From the NCBI GenBank assembly GCA_963728195.1, contig CAVSIX010000018.1, positions 22,820-86,819 of the forward strand: a stretch of 64,000 nucleotides of DNA. The letters run 5' to 3'. Position numbers and translations under genes: made by a program. The notes beneath the pieces were generated by a model. That model was not told the DNA's origin. It saw only the letters and a list, made by a program, of their open reading frames with translations, and ran no database searches. The stretch comes from Sva-07 sp963728195. Its GTDB lineage: Bacteria > Actinomycetota > Acidimicrobiia > Acidimicrobiales > Ilumatobacteraceae. Positions 17,910 through 26,862 of the stretch are shown here, one piece after another (position 1 is the first letter of the stretch; each line of letters starts with the position of its first letter).

Positions 17910-18620
17910 TCAGCCGACGTCACCGAGCACGAGGCAGGCCTCGGTGGCGGCGAGCTGTTCGGCGGCCTTCTTCGACCGGCCGGTGCCGACGCCGAGCACT
18001 TCGTCGTCGACGAGGACCCGGGCGTGGAACATCTTGGCGTGGTCCGGCCCCTGCGACGACACCTCGTACACCGGCGCACTCCTGCCGAGCCGGGCGCTCA
18101 GCTCCTGCAGTTGCGTCTTCTGGTCGAACTGGCCCATCGCGTCGGCCGAGTCGGGCATCCGGGGCACGACCAGGCGCTCAACCATCGCAAAGGCGGCATC
18201 GGCACCACCGTCGAGGTACACGGCGCCGAGCACGGCCTCGAAGGCATCGGACAGAATCGACGGCTTGTCCGCACCGCCGGCCGCAGCTTCGCCCCGTCCG
18301 AGCAGTACGTACTGGCCGAGGCCGATGGTCTGGGCGACCTCGGCGAGAGCGATCGCGTTGACGACGCTCTTGCGCAGATCGGTGAGTTGGCCCTCGGCCA
18401 CCGGGTAGCGGTGGTACACGATGTCGGCGATCGCCCAGCCGAGCACCGCATCGCCGAGGAACTCGAGGCGTTCGTTGCTGACGGCGCCCGGTGTTTCGGC
18501 GCACCACGACCGGTGGGCGAGCGACCGTTCGAGCAGCGTCCAGTCGACGAAGCTGTGGCCGATGCGTTCGGCCAGGTCGGACAGATCGGCCGCTGGCTGA
18601 TCGTTGCCGGGCTCGGTCAC
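17910..18620 (-). CDS. rnc: Ribonuclease III
   Basis: 236 residues. The RNase III signature NERLEFLGDAVLG is intact and the second acidic cluster DAFEAVLGAVYLD follows; the double-stranded RNA-binding domain is at the C-terminus (about 165-234). It processes rRNA precursors and structured mRNAs. Four bases separate it from the acpP stop upstream, so they are co-transcribed; acpP-rnc linkage is widespread. Confidence 0.97.
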   Translation of the reverse strand: MTEPGNDQPAADLSDLAERIGHSFVDWTLLERSLAHRSWCAETPGAVSNERLEFLGDAVLGWAIADIVYHRYPVAEGQLTDLRKSVVNAIALAEVAQTIGLGQYVLLGRGEAAAGGADKPSILSDAFEAVLGAVYLDGGADAAFAMVERLVVPRMPDSADAMGQFDQKTQLQELSARLGRSAPVYEVSSQGPDHAKMFHARVLVDDEVLGVGTGRSKKAAEQLAATEACLVLGDVG

Positions 18621-18624
18621 CGGA

Positions 18625-18912
18625 TCATCGGTTCGCTGCGGCCCGTTCTTGGACGTAGTCGATCGCGTCTCGCACGGTCTTGAGGTCCTCGAGATCCTCG
18701 TCGTCGATGCGGAAGTCCGCGATCCGATCGCCGAGCTGCTCCTCGAGCGCTTCGACCAGTTCGATCAACGCCAGCGAGTCGGCGTCGAGGTCGTCGACGA
18801 ACGACTGGCCCTCGGTGATCGTGGCGGGCTCGATCTCGAGGATGTCGGCGAGGCGGTCGCGGACGATCTCGAAGATCTCGTCGCGTTCGAGTGGGGCGGA
18901 ATCTGCTGGCAC
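18625..18912 (-). CDS. acpP: Acyl carrier protein
   Basis: 95 residues, about 15 longer than most ACPs because of both ends. The phosphopantetheine serine lies in DLDADSLALIEL (Ser46), within an acidic four-helix protein. It carries growing acyl chains in fatty acid synthesis. The neighbouring plsX gene upstream and rnc downstream are typical. Confidence 0.95.
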   Translation of the reverse strand: MPADSAPLERDEIFEIVRDRLADILEIEPATITEGQSFVDDLDADSLALIELVEALEEQLGDRIADFRIDDEDLEDLKTVRDAIDYVQERAAANR

Positions 18913-18939
18913 GGGCGACGAGTGTAGTTGTCGGGCCGC

Positions 18940-19929
18940 TCAGGCGGCGTTGCCGGCGATCGCCGTACGGATCTCGCCGACCATGTCGTGCTCGACCATG
19001 TCGCGCGCCACCCCGATCCCGTTGGCGATCGCCGTCTCGCCGGAGGAGCCGTGGGCGATGATGCAGACCCCGTCGACACCGAGCAGGACCGCACCACCGT
19101 AGGTGTCGGGACTGAGCGACTCGTACAACGGCAGCAGCGCCGGCATCAGCGCATCGGCGTGCGGCTTGTAGTGCTCCTCTGCGGCGAACGCATCGAGCAG
19201 CGCCCGGATCACCATCCTCATGCCACCCTCGAGCGTCTTCAACACGACGTTGCCGGTGAACCCGTCGGTGACGCACACGTCGAGTTCGGCGCTCATCACA
19301 TCGCGCCCTTCGACGTTGCCGATGAAGTTCAGGTGCGACGCCGCGCCGAGCAGCTCGTGGGCCTCCTTGCGCAGCGTGTCGCCCTTGCCCGGTTCCTCGC
19401 CGATCGACAGCAATCCGACGCGTGGCGCCTCGATGCCGAAGCGGTGCCGGGCGTACACCGAACCCATCAGGGCGAACTGCACGAGCCATTCGGCCTGCAC
19501 CTCGGAGTTCGCACCGGCGTCGAGCAGCACCGTCGGTGTGGACCCGGGAACGGGGATCGGCGTGGCGATCGCCGGACGTTTGACACCCGAGATGCGGCCC
19601 ATCCGCAAGAGGGCGGACGCCATCGTGGCGCCCGTGTTGCCGGCCGAGATCATCGCGCTGGCGCGACCGTCACGCACCGCCTCGGCGGCGCGCACGAGCG
19701 TGGAGTCCTTCTTGCGACGCACACCCTGGGCAGGGTCGTCGTGCATCCCGATGACCTCGGTGGCCTCGATCAGCTCGAGCGTCGAGCCGTCCGGGGCGCC
19801 GCGACCGTCGAGGTCGGCCGGTCCGACGAGCACGACCGGAATGCCCGACGCTGCGGCGCGGTGGGCGCCGGCGAGGATCGGCCCAGGGGCGTCATCGCCG
19901 CCCATGACATCGACGGCGACGGGGAGCAT
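18940..19929 (-). CDS. plsX: Phosphate acyltransferase PlsX
   Basis: 329 residues from the ATG at 19929 (MLPVAVDVMGGDDAPG, the conserved start). It converts acyl-ACP to acyl-phosphate for phospholipid synthesis. A start 57 bases further upstream is open but would overlap rpmF, so it was not chosen. Conserved blocks VRAAEAVRDGRASAMISAGNTGATMASALL and GLLSIGEEPGKGD are present. Followed by acpP after 27 bases. Confidence 0.96.
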   Translation of the reverse strand: MLPVAVDVMGGDDAPGPILAGAHRAAASGIPVVLVGPADLDGRGAPDGSTLELIEATEVIGMHDDPAQGVRRKKDSTLVRAAEAVRDGRASAMISAGNTGATMASALLRMGRISGVKRPAIATPIPVPGSTPTVLLDAGANSEVQAEWLVQFALMGSVYARHRFGIEAPRVGLLSIGEEPGKGDTLRKEAHELLGAASHLNFIGNVEGRDVMSAELDVCVTDGFTGNVVLKTLEGGMRMVIRALLDAFAAEEHYKPHADALMPALLPLYESLSPDTYGGAVLLGVDGVCIIAHGSSGETAIANGIGVARDMVEHDMVGEIRTAIAGNAA

Positions 19930-19945
19930 CGCGTGGCCCGACGGA

Positions 19946-20125
19946 TCAGCCGACGTCGACGACGACGCGGTCGCGATACCAGCCACACGACGGGCACACG
20001 ACGTGCGGCGTCTTGGCGTTGCCGCAGCGCGGGCACAGGCTGCGAGCCGGCGCGTTCAGCTGCCAGGCGCTCGCCCGACGGCTGCGCGTCTTCGACTTCG
20101 AGGTCTTCTTCTTGGGAACGGCCAT
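19946..20125 (-). CDS. rpmF: 50S ribosomal protein bL32
   Basis: 59 residues (ATG at 20125, TGA at 19948-19946). Begins MAVPKKKTSKSKTRSRRA, the bL32 hallmark, and carries the four zinc cysteines as C-x2-C (LCPRCGN) and C-x2-C (VCPSCGW). A zinc-dependent C+ paralogue. A CAGGAAG ribosome-binding site precedes the start. It is 16 bases before plsX, the common rpmF-plsX-acpP order. Confidence 0.97.
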   Translation of the reverse strand: MAVPKKKTSKSKTRSRRASAWQLNAPARSLCPRCGNAKTPHVVCPSCGWYRDRVVVDVG

Positions 20126-20265
20126 CGTTCGCTTCCTGGTTCTCGGGGACGGTCATCGTGCGACCGGCTCTGGATCGGGGCCCGAATCGGGCGCACCGTG
20201 CCGCAACGGCCGGATCACGTTATCGGAGCCCAGGGCCGTTGCCATCCGGCGTCGGGGCGAGCTCG

Positions 20266-20778
20266 TCAGTCGTCGTCGGGGACGAAGCCTTCGAGGGCGG
20301 CCCAGCGTTCGTCTCGCACTGCGGTGTCGCAGGAACACTCGGTGGTGTTGCGATCGACCCCGCAGACCGGACACAGCCCGGCGCAGTCATCACGACAGAC
20401 CCGTTCGTTGTCGAGTTCCAACAGCACGGTTTCGCGGATCAGCGGGGCGAGGTCGAGCTGGCCGTCCTCGATCAGGTAGGCGTCGGGGTCGAGCGGCTCG
20501 ATCTGGTAGAGCTCGTCGACGACTCCGACTGCCGTGCCCGACACGTCGGTCAGGCATCGGCGGCACACCGTCGCCCAGCCGGTGCTGACCGTGCCGTCGA
20601 CGTCGATGCCGTCGTTCAGTGCGGTGAGTCGCAGCTCGACGTGGACGTCGCCGACGAGGCGCTCGTGTTCGGCGTCGAGCGACGCGGCGTCGACGTCGAG
20701 CGTGACGTCGCGCACCGCTCCGGGCTGACGGAGCAGTTCGACGGCGTTGATCCGCAGGGGGCGCAGGGAATCGGCCAC
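20266..20778 (-). CDS. DUF177/YceD family protein
   Basis: 170 residues. Central CRRCL motif (cysteines in VCRRCLTD) and a C-terminal cysteine cluster (CRDDCAGLCPVCGVDRNTTECSC) typical of YceD proteins upstream of rpmF. Role poorly defined: in plants and E. coli, homologues affect 23S rRNA processing, and yceD is usually found with rpmF. The gap of 140 bases to rpmF holds no other gene. Confidence 0.92.
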   Translation of the reverse strand: MADSLRPLRINAVELLRQPGAVRDVTLDVDAASLDAEHERLVGDVHVELRLTALNDGIDVDGTVSTGWATVCRRCLTDVSGTAVGVVDELYQIEPLDPDAYLIEDGQLDLAPLIRETVLLELDNERVCRDDCAGLCPVCGVDRNTTECSCDTAVRDERWAALEGFVPDDD

Positions 20779-20794
20779 GGGACCTCCGGGTCGA

Positions 20795-21391
20795 TCAGTG
20801 GTCCTGATCGAAGAACCCCTTGGTGGGGTCGTCTTCCTCGATCGTGCTGGTCTCGTCGACGGCGCCGCCGATCGAGAGCCGTTGACGCCCGGCGCCGACG
20901 GTCTTCTGCAGTTTGTCGAGCAGGATCTCGAACGAGCCGAGCCGCTGGTCGAGGAAGTCCTCGGTCTCGTGCTTGAGCCGGCGCGAATCTGCCTCGGCGG
21001 TCTCCATCACCTGGCGGGCACGCTGCTCGGCGGCACGCACGACCTCGGTGCGCTGCACCATGCGCTCGGCGCGCACGCGGGCGGCCTCGAGCAGCTCATC
21101 GGCCTCCCGACGCGTCTTCGCGACGAACTCCTGGCGCTCCTTGAGCATCCAGCGCGCCTGGCGCAGCTCTTCGGGCAACCGGTGCAGCGATTCCTCGAGC
21201 AGCTCGATCATCTCGTCACGGTCGATCCGCGGCGACGACGACAACGGCATGGTGGGCGCCGTGGCGATGATGTCGATGGCGCGGCGCAGCAACGTCTCGG
21301 CATCACCGACGAAACCGCCCGGCACACCGGGGTCGGGATACTCGTCGTCGATGTCGTCGTACGCCTCGTGCTCGCCGTCGTCGTAACTCAT
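20795..21391 (-). CDS. DivIVA-like coiled-coil protein (SepIVA-like)
   Basis: 198 residues from ATG at 21391. Acidic D/E/Y-rich N-terminus, then a long coiled coil (about residues 55-155) dense in E, R and A (LLEESLHRLPEELRQARWMLKERQEFVAKTRREADELLEAARVRAERM is the kind of sequence seen), and an acidic tail ending in GFFDQDH. Placement next to DUF177, rnc, mutM, smc and ftsY is the same as mycobacterial SepIVA (Rv2927c), a septation factor, so a division role is inferred from synteny and fold. A longer frame upstream shadows coaD and was rejected. Confidence 0.75.
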   Translation of the reverse strand: MSYDDGEHEAYDDIDDEYPDPGVPGGFVGDAETLLRRAIDIIATAPTMPLSSSPRIDRDEMIELLEESLHRLPEELRQARWMLKERQEFVAKTRREADELLEAARVRAERMVQRTEVVRAAEQRARQVMETAEADSRRLKHETEDFLDQRLGSFEILLDKLQKTVGAGRQRLSIGGAVDETSTIEEDDPTKGFFDQDH

Positions 21392-21398
21392 GGTTGGC

Positions 21399-21896
21399 TC
21401 AGTTCTGTCCGCTCTCGTGCCGACGGCGCAGTGCATCGGCGACGTGCGACGGGACGAGATGGTCGATGGATCCACCGTACTTCGCGATCTCGCGCACGAA
21501 GCGGCTGCTGATGTACCCGAGTTCGGGGCGGCACGGAAGATACACCGTGCGAACGCCGGTGACGGCGTGGTTGTTGTGCGCCATCTGCTGCTCGATCTCG
21601 AAGTCACCCGATGTGCGCAGGCCCTTGACGATGAAGTCGACGTCGGCTCGCTGTGCCGCCTGGACGGCGAGGCCGGTCTGAGCGACGACACTGACGCCGT
21701 CGAGATGGGCGAGTGCCTCCGTGGCCATCTCGACGCGTTCGTCGACGCCGAACAGCCCCGACTCCTTCGCGTGATTGTGCATGATCGCCACGACCACCGA
21801 ACCGAACAGCTCGTCGGCCTGTTCGATGATGTCGATGTGGCCGAGGTGGATCGGATCGAAACTCCCTGGATACAGCACCCGCAGTGACCTGGTCAT
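21399..21896 (-). CDS. coaD: Phosphopantetheine adenylyltransferase
   Basis: 165 residues. Nucleotidyltransferase T/HxGH motif in YPGSFDPIHLGHIDII and the ISSRFVREIAKYGG (ISSxxVR-like) motif near the C-terminus are intact. It makes dephospho-CoA from 4'-phosphopantetheine. It overlaps the rsmD stop by four bases (ATGA). Confidence 0.97.
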   Translation of the reverse strand: MTRSLRVLYPGSFDPIHLGHIDIIEQADELFGSVVVAIMHNHAKESGLFGVDERVEMATEALAHLDGVSVVAQTGLAVQAAQRADVDFIVKGLRTSGDFEIEQQMAHNNHAVTGVRTVYLPCRPELGYISSRFVREIAKYGGSIDHLVPSHVADALRRRHESGQN

Positions 21897-22435
21897 TGGG
21901 TGTCAGACCCTACCGCTGCGTCGAGCCTGCGTTCGAGGAACGTCACACGGGTGCGGCCGTACTTCTTCTCACGGGTGACGGTCCAGTCCGCCGGGGCCGT
22001 CACCGGCGCCCCCGATTCGGCGACGACCAGATCGGCGGTGACCCGTCCGAGGAGCTCGTGCCACGCATCGAAGTCGTACGGCGGATCGGCGAACACGATG
22101 TCGGCGTCGAGCGTGCCGGCGACCGACATCGCGTCCGACGTCAGCACCTTGGCGCGGTCGCCGAGGTCGAGCGCGTCGAGATTGTCGTTCAGTGCCCGCA
22201 GCGCCGCTCGGTCACGTTCGACGAAGACGCAACGCGCGGCGCCGCGTGACAGCGCCTCGATGCCGACTGCGCCACTGCCCGCGAAGAGGTCGGCGACGAC
22301 CGCACCGTCGAGCAACCCGGAGCTGCCCAGCGAGTTGAAGATCGCCTCGCGGACGCGATCGGTGGTGGGACGCGTGGACGTACCCGCCGGCGTGACCAGC
22401 CGACGACCGCCCAGCTCTCCCGAAACGACTCGCAT
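21893..22435 (-). CDS. rsmD: 16S rRNA (guanine(966)-N2)-methyltransferase RsmD
   Basis: 180 residues from ATG at 22435 (MRVVSGELGGRRLVTP, the family start). SAM-binding motif VADLFAGSGAVGIEALSRGA and catalytic FADPPYDF are present. Modifies 16S rRNA on 30S particles. Upstream codons in the same frame lie in a tandem repeat and are not family-like. TATCCT sits seven bases before the ATG, so the transcript is probably leaderless. Operon with coaD. Confidence 0.96.
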   Translation of the reverse strand: MRVVSGELGGRRLVTPAGTSTRPTTDRVREAIFNSLGSSGLLDGAVVADLFAGSGAVGIEALSRGAARCVFVERDRAALRALNDNLDALDLGDRAKVLTSDAMSVAGTLDADIVFADPPYDFDAWHELLGRVTADLVVAESGAPVTAPADWTVTREKKYGRTRVTFLERRLDAAVGSDTQ

Positions 22436-22442
22436 CACGTCG

Positions 22443-22448
22443 AGGATA
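22443..22448 (-). promoter_or_regulatory. -10 box of the rsmD-coaD transcript
   Basis: TATCCT on the minus strand ends seven bases before the rsmD ATG, which puts the expected transcription start on the start codon. No Shine-Dalgarno lies between. The adjacent tandem repeats would be the -35/upstream region. Confidence 0.45.
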
Positions 22449-22450
22449 GG

Positions 22451-22524
22451 AGCGGTCGTGAGTGGCCGCGCGACGAGCGGTGGCGAGTCGCCGCGCGACG
22501 AGCGGTCGCGAGTCGCCGCCCGGA
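22451..22524. repeat. Three tandem ~25-bp units upstream of rsmD
   Basis: Units begin at 22451, 22476 and 22501, each starting AGCGGT, continuing with GCGAGTCGCCGC-like sequence and (in units 1 and 2) ending GCGCGACG. Unit 3 diverges in its last bases. They fill the space between divergent rsmD and the zinc-ribbon gene, covering the -35 region of rsmD. Confidence 0.75.
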
Positions 22525-22541
22525 CCGGCAAGACTGGGGCC

Positions 22542-22730
22542 GTGCTCTCACCGACACCACAGATCACCTGCATCGACTGCGGCGGCCGCTGCTTCCTGCT
22601 GACCCAGGCACCGGAGGACGGGATCTGGGAATCGGGCGACGTGGTCGCCTACCGCTGCGAGGACTGCCTCGACCGGTGGGACATCGTGATGTCCGACGAG
22701 GACGACGCCGAGCTGGCCCGCGGCGACTGA
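22542..22730 (+). CDS. Small zinc-ribbon-type protein
   Basis: 62 residues from GTG at 22542. Five cysteines, arranged C10-x2-C13-x3-C17 and C39-x2-C42 (ITCIDCGGRC ... YRCEDCLDRWD), as expected for a treble-clef or ribbon zinc site, with an acidic tail. Longer in-frame starts lie antisense to rsmD and in the tandem repeats, so they were discarded. AAGACT six bases before the start may be a -10 box for a leaderless transcript. Function unknown; it converges with recG. Confidence 0.65.
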   Translation: MLSPTPQITCIDCGGRCFLLTQAPEDGIWESGDVVAYRCEDCLDRWDIVMSDEDDAELARGD

Positions 22731-22749
22731 CCCTGCGATCGCGGCCGCC

Positions 22750-22798
22750 GTTCTCGTGAACTCGTGCGGGAACTGTTCGCGCACGGGTTCACGAGAAC
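22750..22798. terminator. 19-bp palindrome between convergent genes (element family A, copy 1)
   Basis: GTTCTCGTGAACTCGTGCG (22750-22768) pairs with 22780-22798, one mismatch, with an inner GAAC...GTTC in the loop. It lies between the convergent ends of the zinc-ribbon gene and recG and would fold on either strand, so it can serve as a bidirectional terminator. A sister copy lies after pckG. Confidence 0.6.
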
Positions 22799-22804
22799 GC
22801 CGGT

Positions 22805-24967
22805 TCAGCTCTTGGCGAGGAACTCCTCGTCGCTCTCGCTGAACACCAGTGCCAGTTCGTCGGCGAGCTGCGGATGTGCGACGAGTTCGGGATCGGCGTC
22901 GACGATCTCGAAGGCCGCCTCACGGGCCAGCTCGACGAGGTTGCGATCGCGTCGCAGCGATGCGAGCTTGAGGTCACTGCGACCCTTCTGCGACGTCGAC
23001 ATCAGCGTGCCCTCGCCGCGAAGGTCGAGGTCGATCTCGGCCAGTTCGAACCCGTCGGTGGTCGCCACCAGTGCCTCGACCCTCGGGTTGCCGACCGGGC
23101 CAGCGCCCGCCCCCTGTCCGTGCGGCGGGGCTTCGTCGCGCTGCTGGGTGACCAGCCAACAGGTCGATGCGTGAGCGCCACGCCCGACGCGACCGCGGAG
23201 CTGGTGGAGCTGCGCGATGCCGAAGCGGTCGGCGTCGAGGATCACCATCACCGTGGCGTTCGGGACGTCGACGCCCACTTCGATCACCGTCGTCGCCACC
23301 AACACGTCGAGGCCACCGGCTCGGAACGCGTCCATCGTCGCCTCCTTCTCCGCTGGCGTGAGGCGACCGTGCAGCAGGCCGAGCCGCAAACCCGCCAGCT
23401 CGTCGGCGGTCAGGCGCTGGAACGTCTCCTCGGCCGAAGCGACCTCGAGTTTCTCGCTCTCGCCGATCAACGGGCAGACCACGTAGGCCTGTCGGCCGTC
23501 GGCGACCTGGTGGCGCACGTCGGCCCAGACCTCGGCCTCGAGCAGCGGCCCGTCGGCCCAGCGGGTGACGATCGGCGTCCGTCCCGGGGGCAGCTCGTCG
23601 AGCACGCTGACGTCGAGGTCGCCGTACACGGTCATCGCCGCCGTGCGGGGGATCGGCGTTGCGGTCATCACGAGCATGTCGGGCACCGCACCGCCGACGG
23701 TCTTGGCCCGCAGCGCGGCACGCTGTTCGACGCCGAAACGGTGTTGCTCATCGACGACGACCGCACCGAGGCTGGCGAAGTCGACGGCGTCCTGGATCAG
23801 GGCGTGCGTGCCGATCACGATGTCGACCGAACCGTCGGCGAGCCCCGCCAGGACGTCCTTGCGATCCGATCCCGTGACCCGGTTGGTCAACAGCTCGACG
23901 CGCAGTGGTCGATCGCCGAAAAGGTTGCCGGGATCGGGAACGCTGACGCCCTGCAACAGCGCCCGCACCCCGGTGGCATGCTGTTCGGCGAGCACCTCGG
24001 TCGGCGCCATCAGGGCGGCCTGATGGCCGCCTTGGACCGCGACCATCATCGTGTCGACCGCCACGACCGTCTTGCCGGAACCGACGTCGCCCTGCAGCAG
24101 GCGGTGCATCGGGTGCGGCGCCGCAAGGTCGTGCTCGATCTCGGCGATCGCTCGCCGTTGAGCGCCCGTCAGGGGGTACGGCAGCGCATCGTGGAACCGC
24201 TGGACGAGATCGCCGCCGAGGTCGTGGGCGATGCCACGCTGGTCGCGTTCCATCGCCCGCTTGCGCAGCACCAGGACCAACTGCACGCGCAGCAGCTCGT
24301 CGAACGCGAGCCGACGGCGCGCCTGCTCCTTGTCGCGGATCGACTCGGGCAGGTGGATGTTCGACAGCGCATCGAAGCGGTTCGACATCCCGAGGCGCCC
24401 AAGGATCTCGGCCGGCACCGGATCGGCGATGCCGCGCTCACGACATCGGCGCAGCGCCTCTTCGACCCAGCCGGCGATCTCCCACGTGTTGAGCTGCGCT
24501 TTCTCACTCTGCGGGTAGATCGGCACGATCCGGCCGGTGCGGTCGCCGATCAGGTCGACGACCGGGTTCGCCATCTGCAGGCCACCGCGGTAGACGTCGG
24601 CCTTGCCGAACAGCGCGATCTGCAGACCGTCGCGGAGCTGGCGTTCGCGCCATGGCTGATTGAAGAACACCACGTCCATACGGCCCGAACCATCACCGAC
24701 GTTGACGTTGACCATCGTGCGGCGGTTGCGCGTGACGCGCTTGGTCACCGAACGTACCGTGGCGAGCACCAACGCCTCCTCCCCCGCCACGAGGTCGGCG
24801 ATCCGCGCCTCGTTCGACCGGTCGACCCACCGGCGCGGATAGAAGGTGACCAGGTCGAGCAGGCTGTCGACGCCGATCGCAGCGAGCGACGCCCGCTTCT
24901 TGTCGCCGACACCCTTCAGCCGGTCGACGTCGATCGCGGCGAGGTCGCGGAACGCCAGTGCGTTCAC
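22805..24967 (-). CDS. recG: ATP-dependent DNA helicase RecG
   Basis: 720 residues from a GTG at 24967 that overlaps the upstream stop in GTGA. Wedge/OB domain (about 60-150) precedes helicase motifs GDVGSGKTVVA, DEQHRFG, TATPIPRT and the C-terminal IEVGVDVPNATVMVILDADRFGIAQLHQLRGRVGRG. It reverses stalled forks and processes Holliday junctions. Length is normal. Confidence 0.97.
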   Translation of the reverse strand: MNALAFRDLAAIDVDRLKGVGDKKRASLAAIGVDSLLDLVTFYPRRWVDRSNEARIADLVAGEEALVLATVRSVTKRVTRNRRTMVNVNVGDGSGRMDVVFFNQPWRERQLRDGLQIALFGKADVYRGGLQMANPVVDLIGDRTGRIVPIYPQSEKAQLNTWEIAGWVEEALRRCRERGIADPVPAEILGRLGMSNRFDALSNIHLPESIRDKEQARRRLAFDELLRVQLVLVLRKRAMERDQRGIAHDLGGDLVQRFHDALPYPLTGAQRRAIAEIEHDLAAPHPMHRLLQGDVGSGKTVVAVDTMMVAVQGGHQAALMAPTEVLAEQHATGVRALLQGVSVPDPGNLFGDRPLRVELLTNRVTGSDRKDVLAGLADGSVDIVIGTHALIQDAVDFASLGAVVVDEQHRFGVEQRAALRAKTVGGAVPDMLVMTATPIPRTAAMTVYGDLDVSVLDELPPGRTPIVTRWADGPLLEAEVWADVRHQVADGRQAYVVCPLIGESEKLEVASAEETFQRLTADELAGLRLGLLHGRLTPAEKEATMDAFRAGGLDVLVATTVIEVGVDVPNATVMVILDADRFGIAQLHQLRGRVGRGAHASTCWLVTQQRDEAPPHGQGAGAGPVGNPRVEALVATTDGFELAEIDLDLRGEGTLMSTSQKGRSDLKLASLRRDRNLVELAREAAFEIVDADPELVAHPQLADELALVFSESDEEFLAKS

Positions 24968-26655
24968 TCGACTCCGAAGAGATAGGGGTACAGCGGCTGA
25001 CCACCGTGGTGCACGTCGACGTGGACGTTGCCGCGGTGGTCGCCGAGCCATCCGACGATCTGGTCGGTGACCGCAGCGTCGGCATCGGCGCCCGTGATCA
25101 CGGTGACCAGCTCGGCCGCATCGCCGACGATCGCGTCGAGCAGTGCCATCGCCGCACCCTCGACCGACGGTGCGACGGCGATGATGCCGTCACCACGGAC
25201 CAGGCCGAGCCAATCGCCTTCGACGATCACGCCGGCACCGCTGGTGCTGTCACGAACTGCTCGTGTGATCTCGCCGGTGACCACCGACGCCGCCGCTTCG
25301 CCCATCTCGGTGGCGTTGTCGAGCGCCGATGCGTCACCGTCGTAGGCGACGAGCGCAGCGAGCGCCTCGGGCATCGAGCGGGTCGGCACGACGACGACGT
25401 GCTTCTCGGTGAGCGCATCGAGCTGCTCGGCGACCGGAATGATGTTCTTGTTGTTCGGCAGCACGACCACCTGATCGGCGTTCACGCGCTGCACCGTCTC
25501 GAGCAGCTCCGCCGTCGAGGGATTCATCGTCTGGCCACCGGTGACCACGCCTTGCACGCCGAGCTGGGCGAACAACTCGACCAGACCGTTGCCCGAGCAG
25601 ACGGCGACGACGGCGGTGGCGACGGCGGGCAGCTCGTCGGCGACCGGTGCGGCGAGTGCGGTCGAGGCCAGCTCCGCCTCACGCTTCGCGTGCTCCTCGT
25701 CGACCTCCTCGAACAGGTCGCTCACGCGGATCGTCTTCGGGCGGCCGCCGAGGTCGAGCGCCACCTCGATGGCGGCGCCGATCTCGTTGGTGTGCACGTG
25801 ACAGTTCCACAGGCCGTCGCCGCCGACCACGACGATCGAGTCGCCGATCGCGCCCCAGTGTTCCTTGAAGTCGCGAATCCGCTCGTCGGGCAGGTCGAGG
25901 AAGTACATCACCTCGTAGCGCTGCTCGCTCACGTCGAGTTCCCCGGGGGTCGCCGCATGGCGGTGTGCGACCGCATCGAAGGCGGCACCGACCGCACCGG
26001 TCGTGCCGTCATCCGGCTCGGCCACCGGCAGCGGTTCGCCGTCGACGACGTAGAGCACCGAATCGAGCAGCAACAGGAACCCTGCGCCACCTGCGTCGAC
26101 GACGCCGGCGTCCTTGAGCACCTGGAGCTGCTCGGGGGTGTTGTCGAGGGCCAACTTGCCGGCCGCTCGGGCTGCCCGGGCGACCTCGACGAGCGATCCC
26201 CCGGCGTCAGCGGCTTCCTTGGCGGCCTCGGCGCTCTCGCGGCACACGGTCAGGATCGTGCCCTCGATCGGCTTGAGGACCGCCTCGTAGGCGCCCGTCG
26301 CGGCGGCCTGCAACGCCTCGGCGAACTTCGCGCCCCGCACGTCGGCGTGTTCCTTGACCGTGCCGGCGAACCCGCGCATGATCTGGCTGAGGATGACGCC
26401 GCTGTTGCCGCGAGCGCCCATCAGCGACCCGTGGCTGATCGCGTCGCAGGTGGCGTCGTGATCGTCGTCGGGTGCGTTCTCCATCTCGGCGACCACTGCG
26501 TCGAGCGTCCGGGCCATGTTGGTGCCGGTGTCGCCGTCGGGTACCGGGTACACGTTGAGCCGGTTCAACCCGTGGGCGTGATCACGTACCGTGTCTCGAA
26601 AGGTGCGGACCGTCTCGCGCAGCGCAGCGGTGTTCAACCGTTCCAGAGTGGGCAC
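24964..26655 (-). CDS. DAK2-domain protein, FakA-like fatty acid kinase
   Basis: 563 residues from GTG at 26655. The N-terminal DhaL/DAK2 ATP-binding domain shows NVYPVPDGDTGTNM (aspartates for Mg-ATP), SLMGARGNSGVILSQIMRG and DAGGAGFLLLLDS. The C-terminal half (FDAVA... onward) matches the YloV/FakA fold. In Firmicutes FakA with a FakB carrier phosphorylates exogenous fatty acids to acyl-phosphate, the same intermediate PlsX makes. No fakB (DegV) gene is seen in the window. The recG linkage is common for this family. Confidence 0.88.
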   Translation of the reverse strand: MPTLERLNTAALRETVRTFRDTVRDHAHGLNRLNVYPVPDGDTGTNMARTLDAVVAEMENAPDDDHDATCDAISHGSLMGARGNSGVILSQIMRGFAGTVKEHADVRGAKFAEALQAAATGAYEAVLKPIEGTILTVCRESAEAAKEAADAGGSLVEVARAARAAGKLALDNTPEQLQVLKDAGVVDAGGAGFLLLLDSVLYVVDGEPLPVAEPDDGTTGAVGAAFDAVAHRHAATPGELDVSEQRYEVMYFLDLPDERIRDFKEHWGAIGDSIVVVGGDGLWNCHVHTNEIGAAIEVALDLGGRPKTIRVSDLFEEVDEEHAKREAELASTALAAPVADELPAVATAVVAVCSGNGLVELFAQLGVQGVVTGGQTMNPSTAELLETVQRVNADQVVVLPNNKNIIPVAEQLDALTEKHVVVVPTRSMPEALAALVAYDGDASALDNATEMGEAAASVVTGEITRAVRDSTSGAGVIVEGDWLGLVRGDGIIAVAPSVEGAAMALLDAIVGDAAELVTVITGADADAAVTDQIVGWLGDHRGNVHVDVHHGGQPLYPYLFGVE

Positions 26656-26862
26656 GGCCAACGAGCTTACGAGAACGTGCCACCGTTGGCGCCAGAGGAC
26701 GACCGGCGTACCGATCCGCACGCGCGACCCGATCGGGACACCGGCGTGGGGCGCGCCGATCGAGTTGGTAGCATTTCATGGCTGTCCCGGCAGGCGGAGT
26801 CGTCGGTCGGGCACCACCAACGTGATCGAGCCGGGAATCCGGCAGCTCTGCAGGAGAATCCA

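Noticed and set aside
18928..20976. 682-codon frame on plus opposite plsX, rpmF and DUF177
   Set aside because: Antisense shadow; would cover three confirmed genes.
21898..21911. GGGTGTCAGACCC at the coaD start, like the palindrome at 10675
   Set aside because: Lies inside the coding 3' end of rsmD and is imperfect; probably chance.
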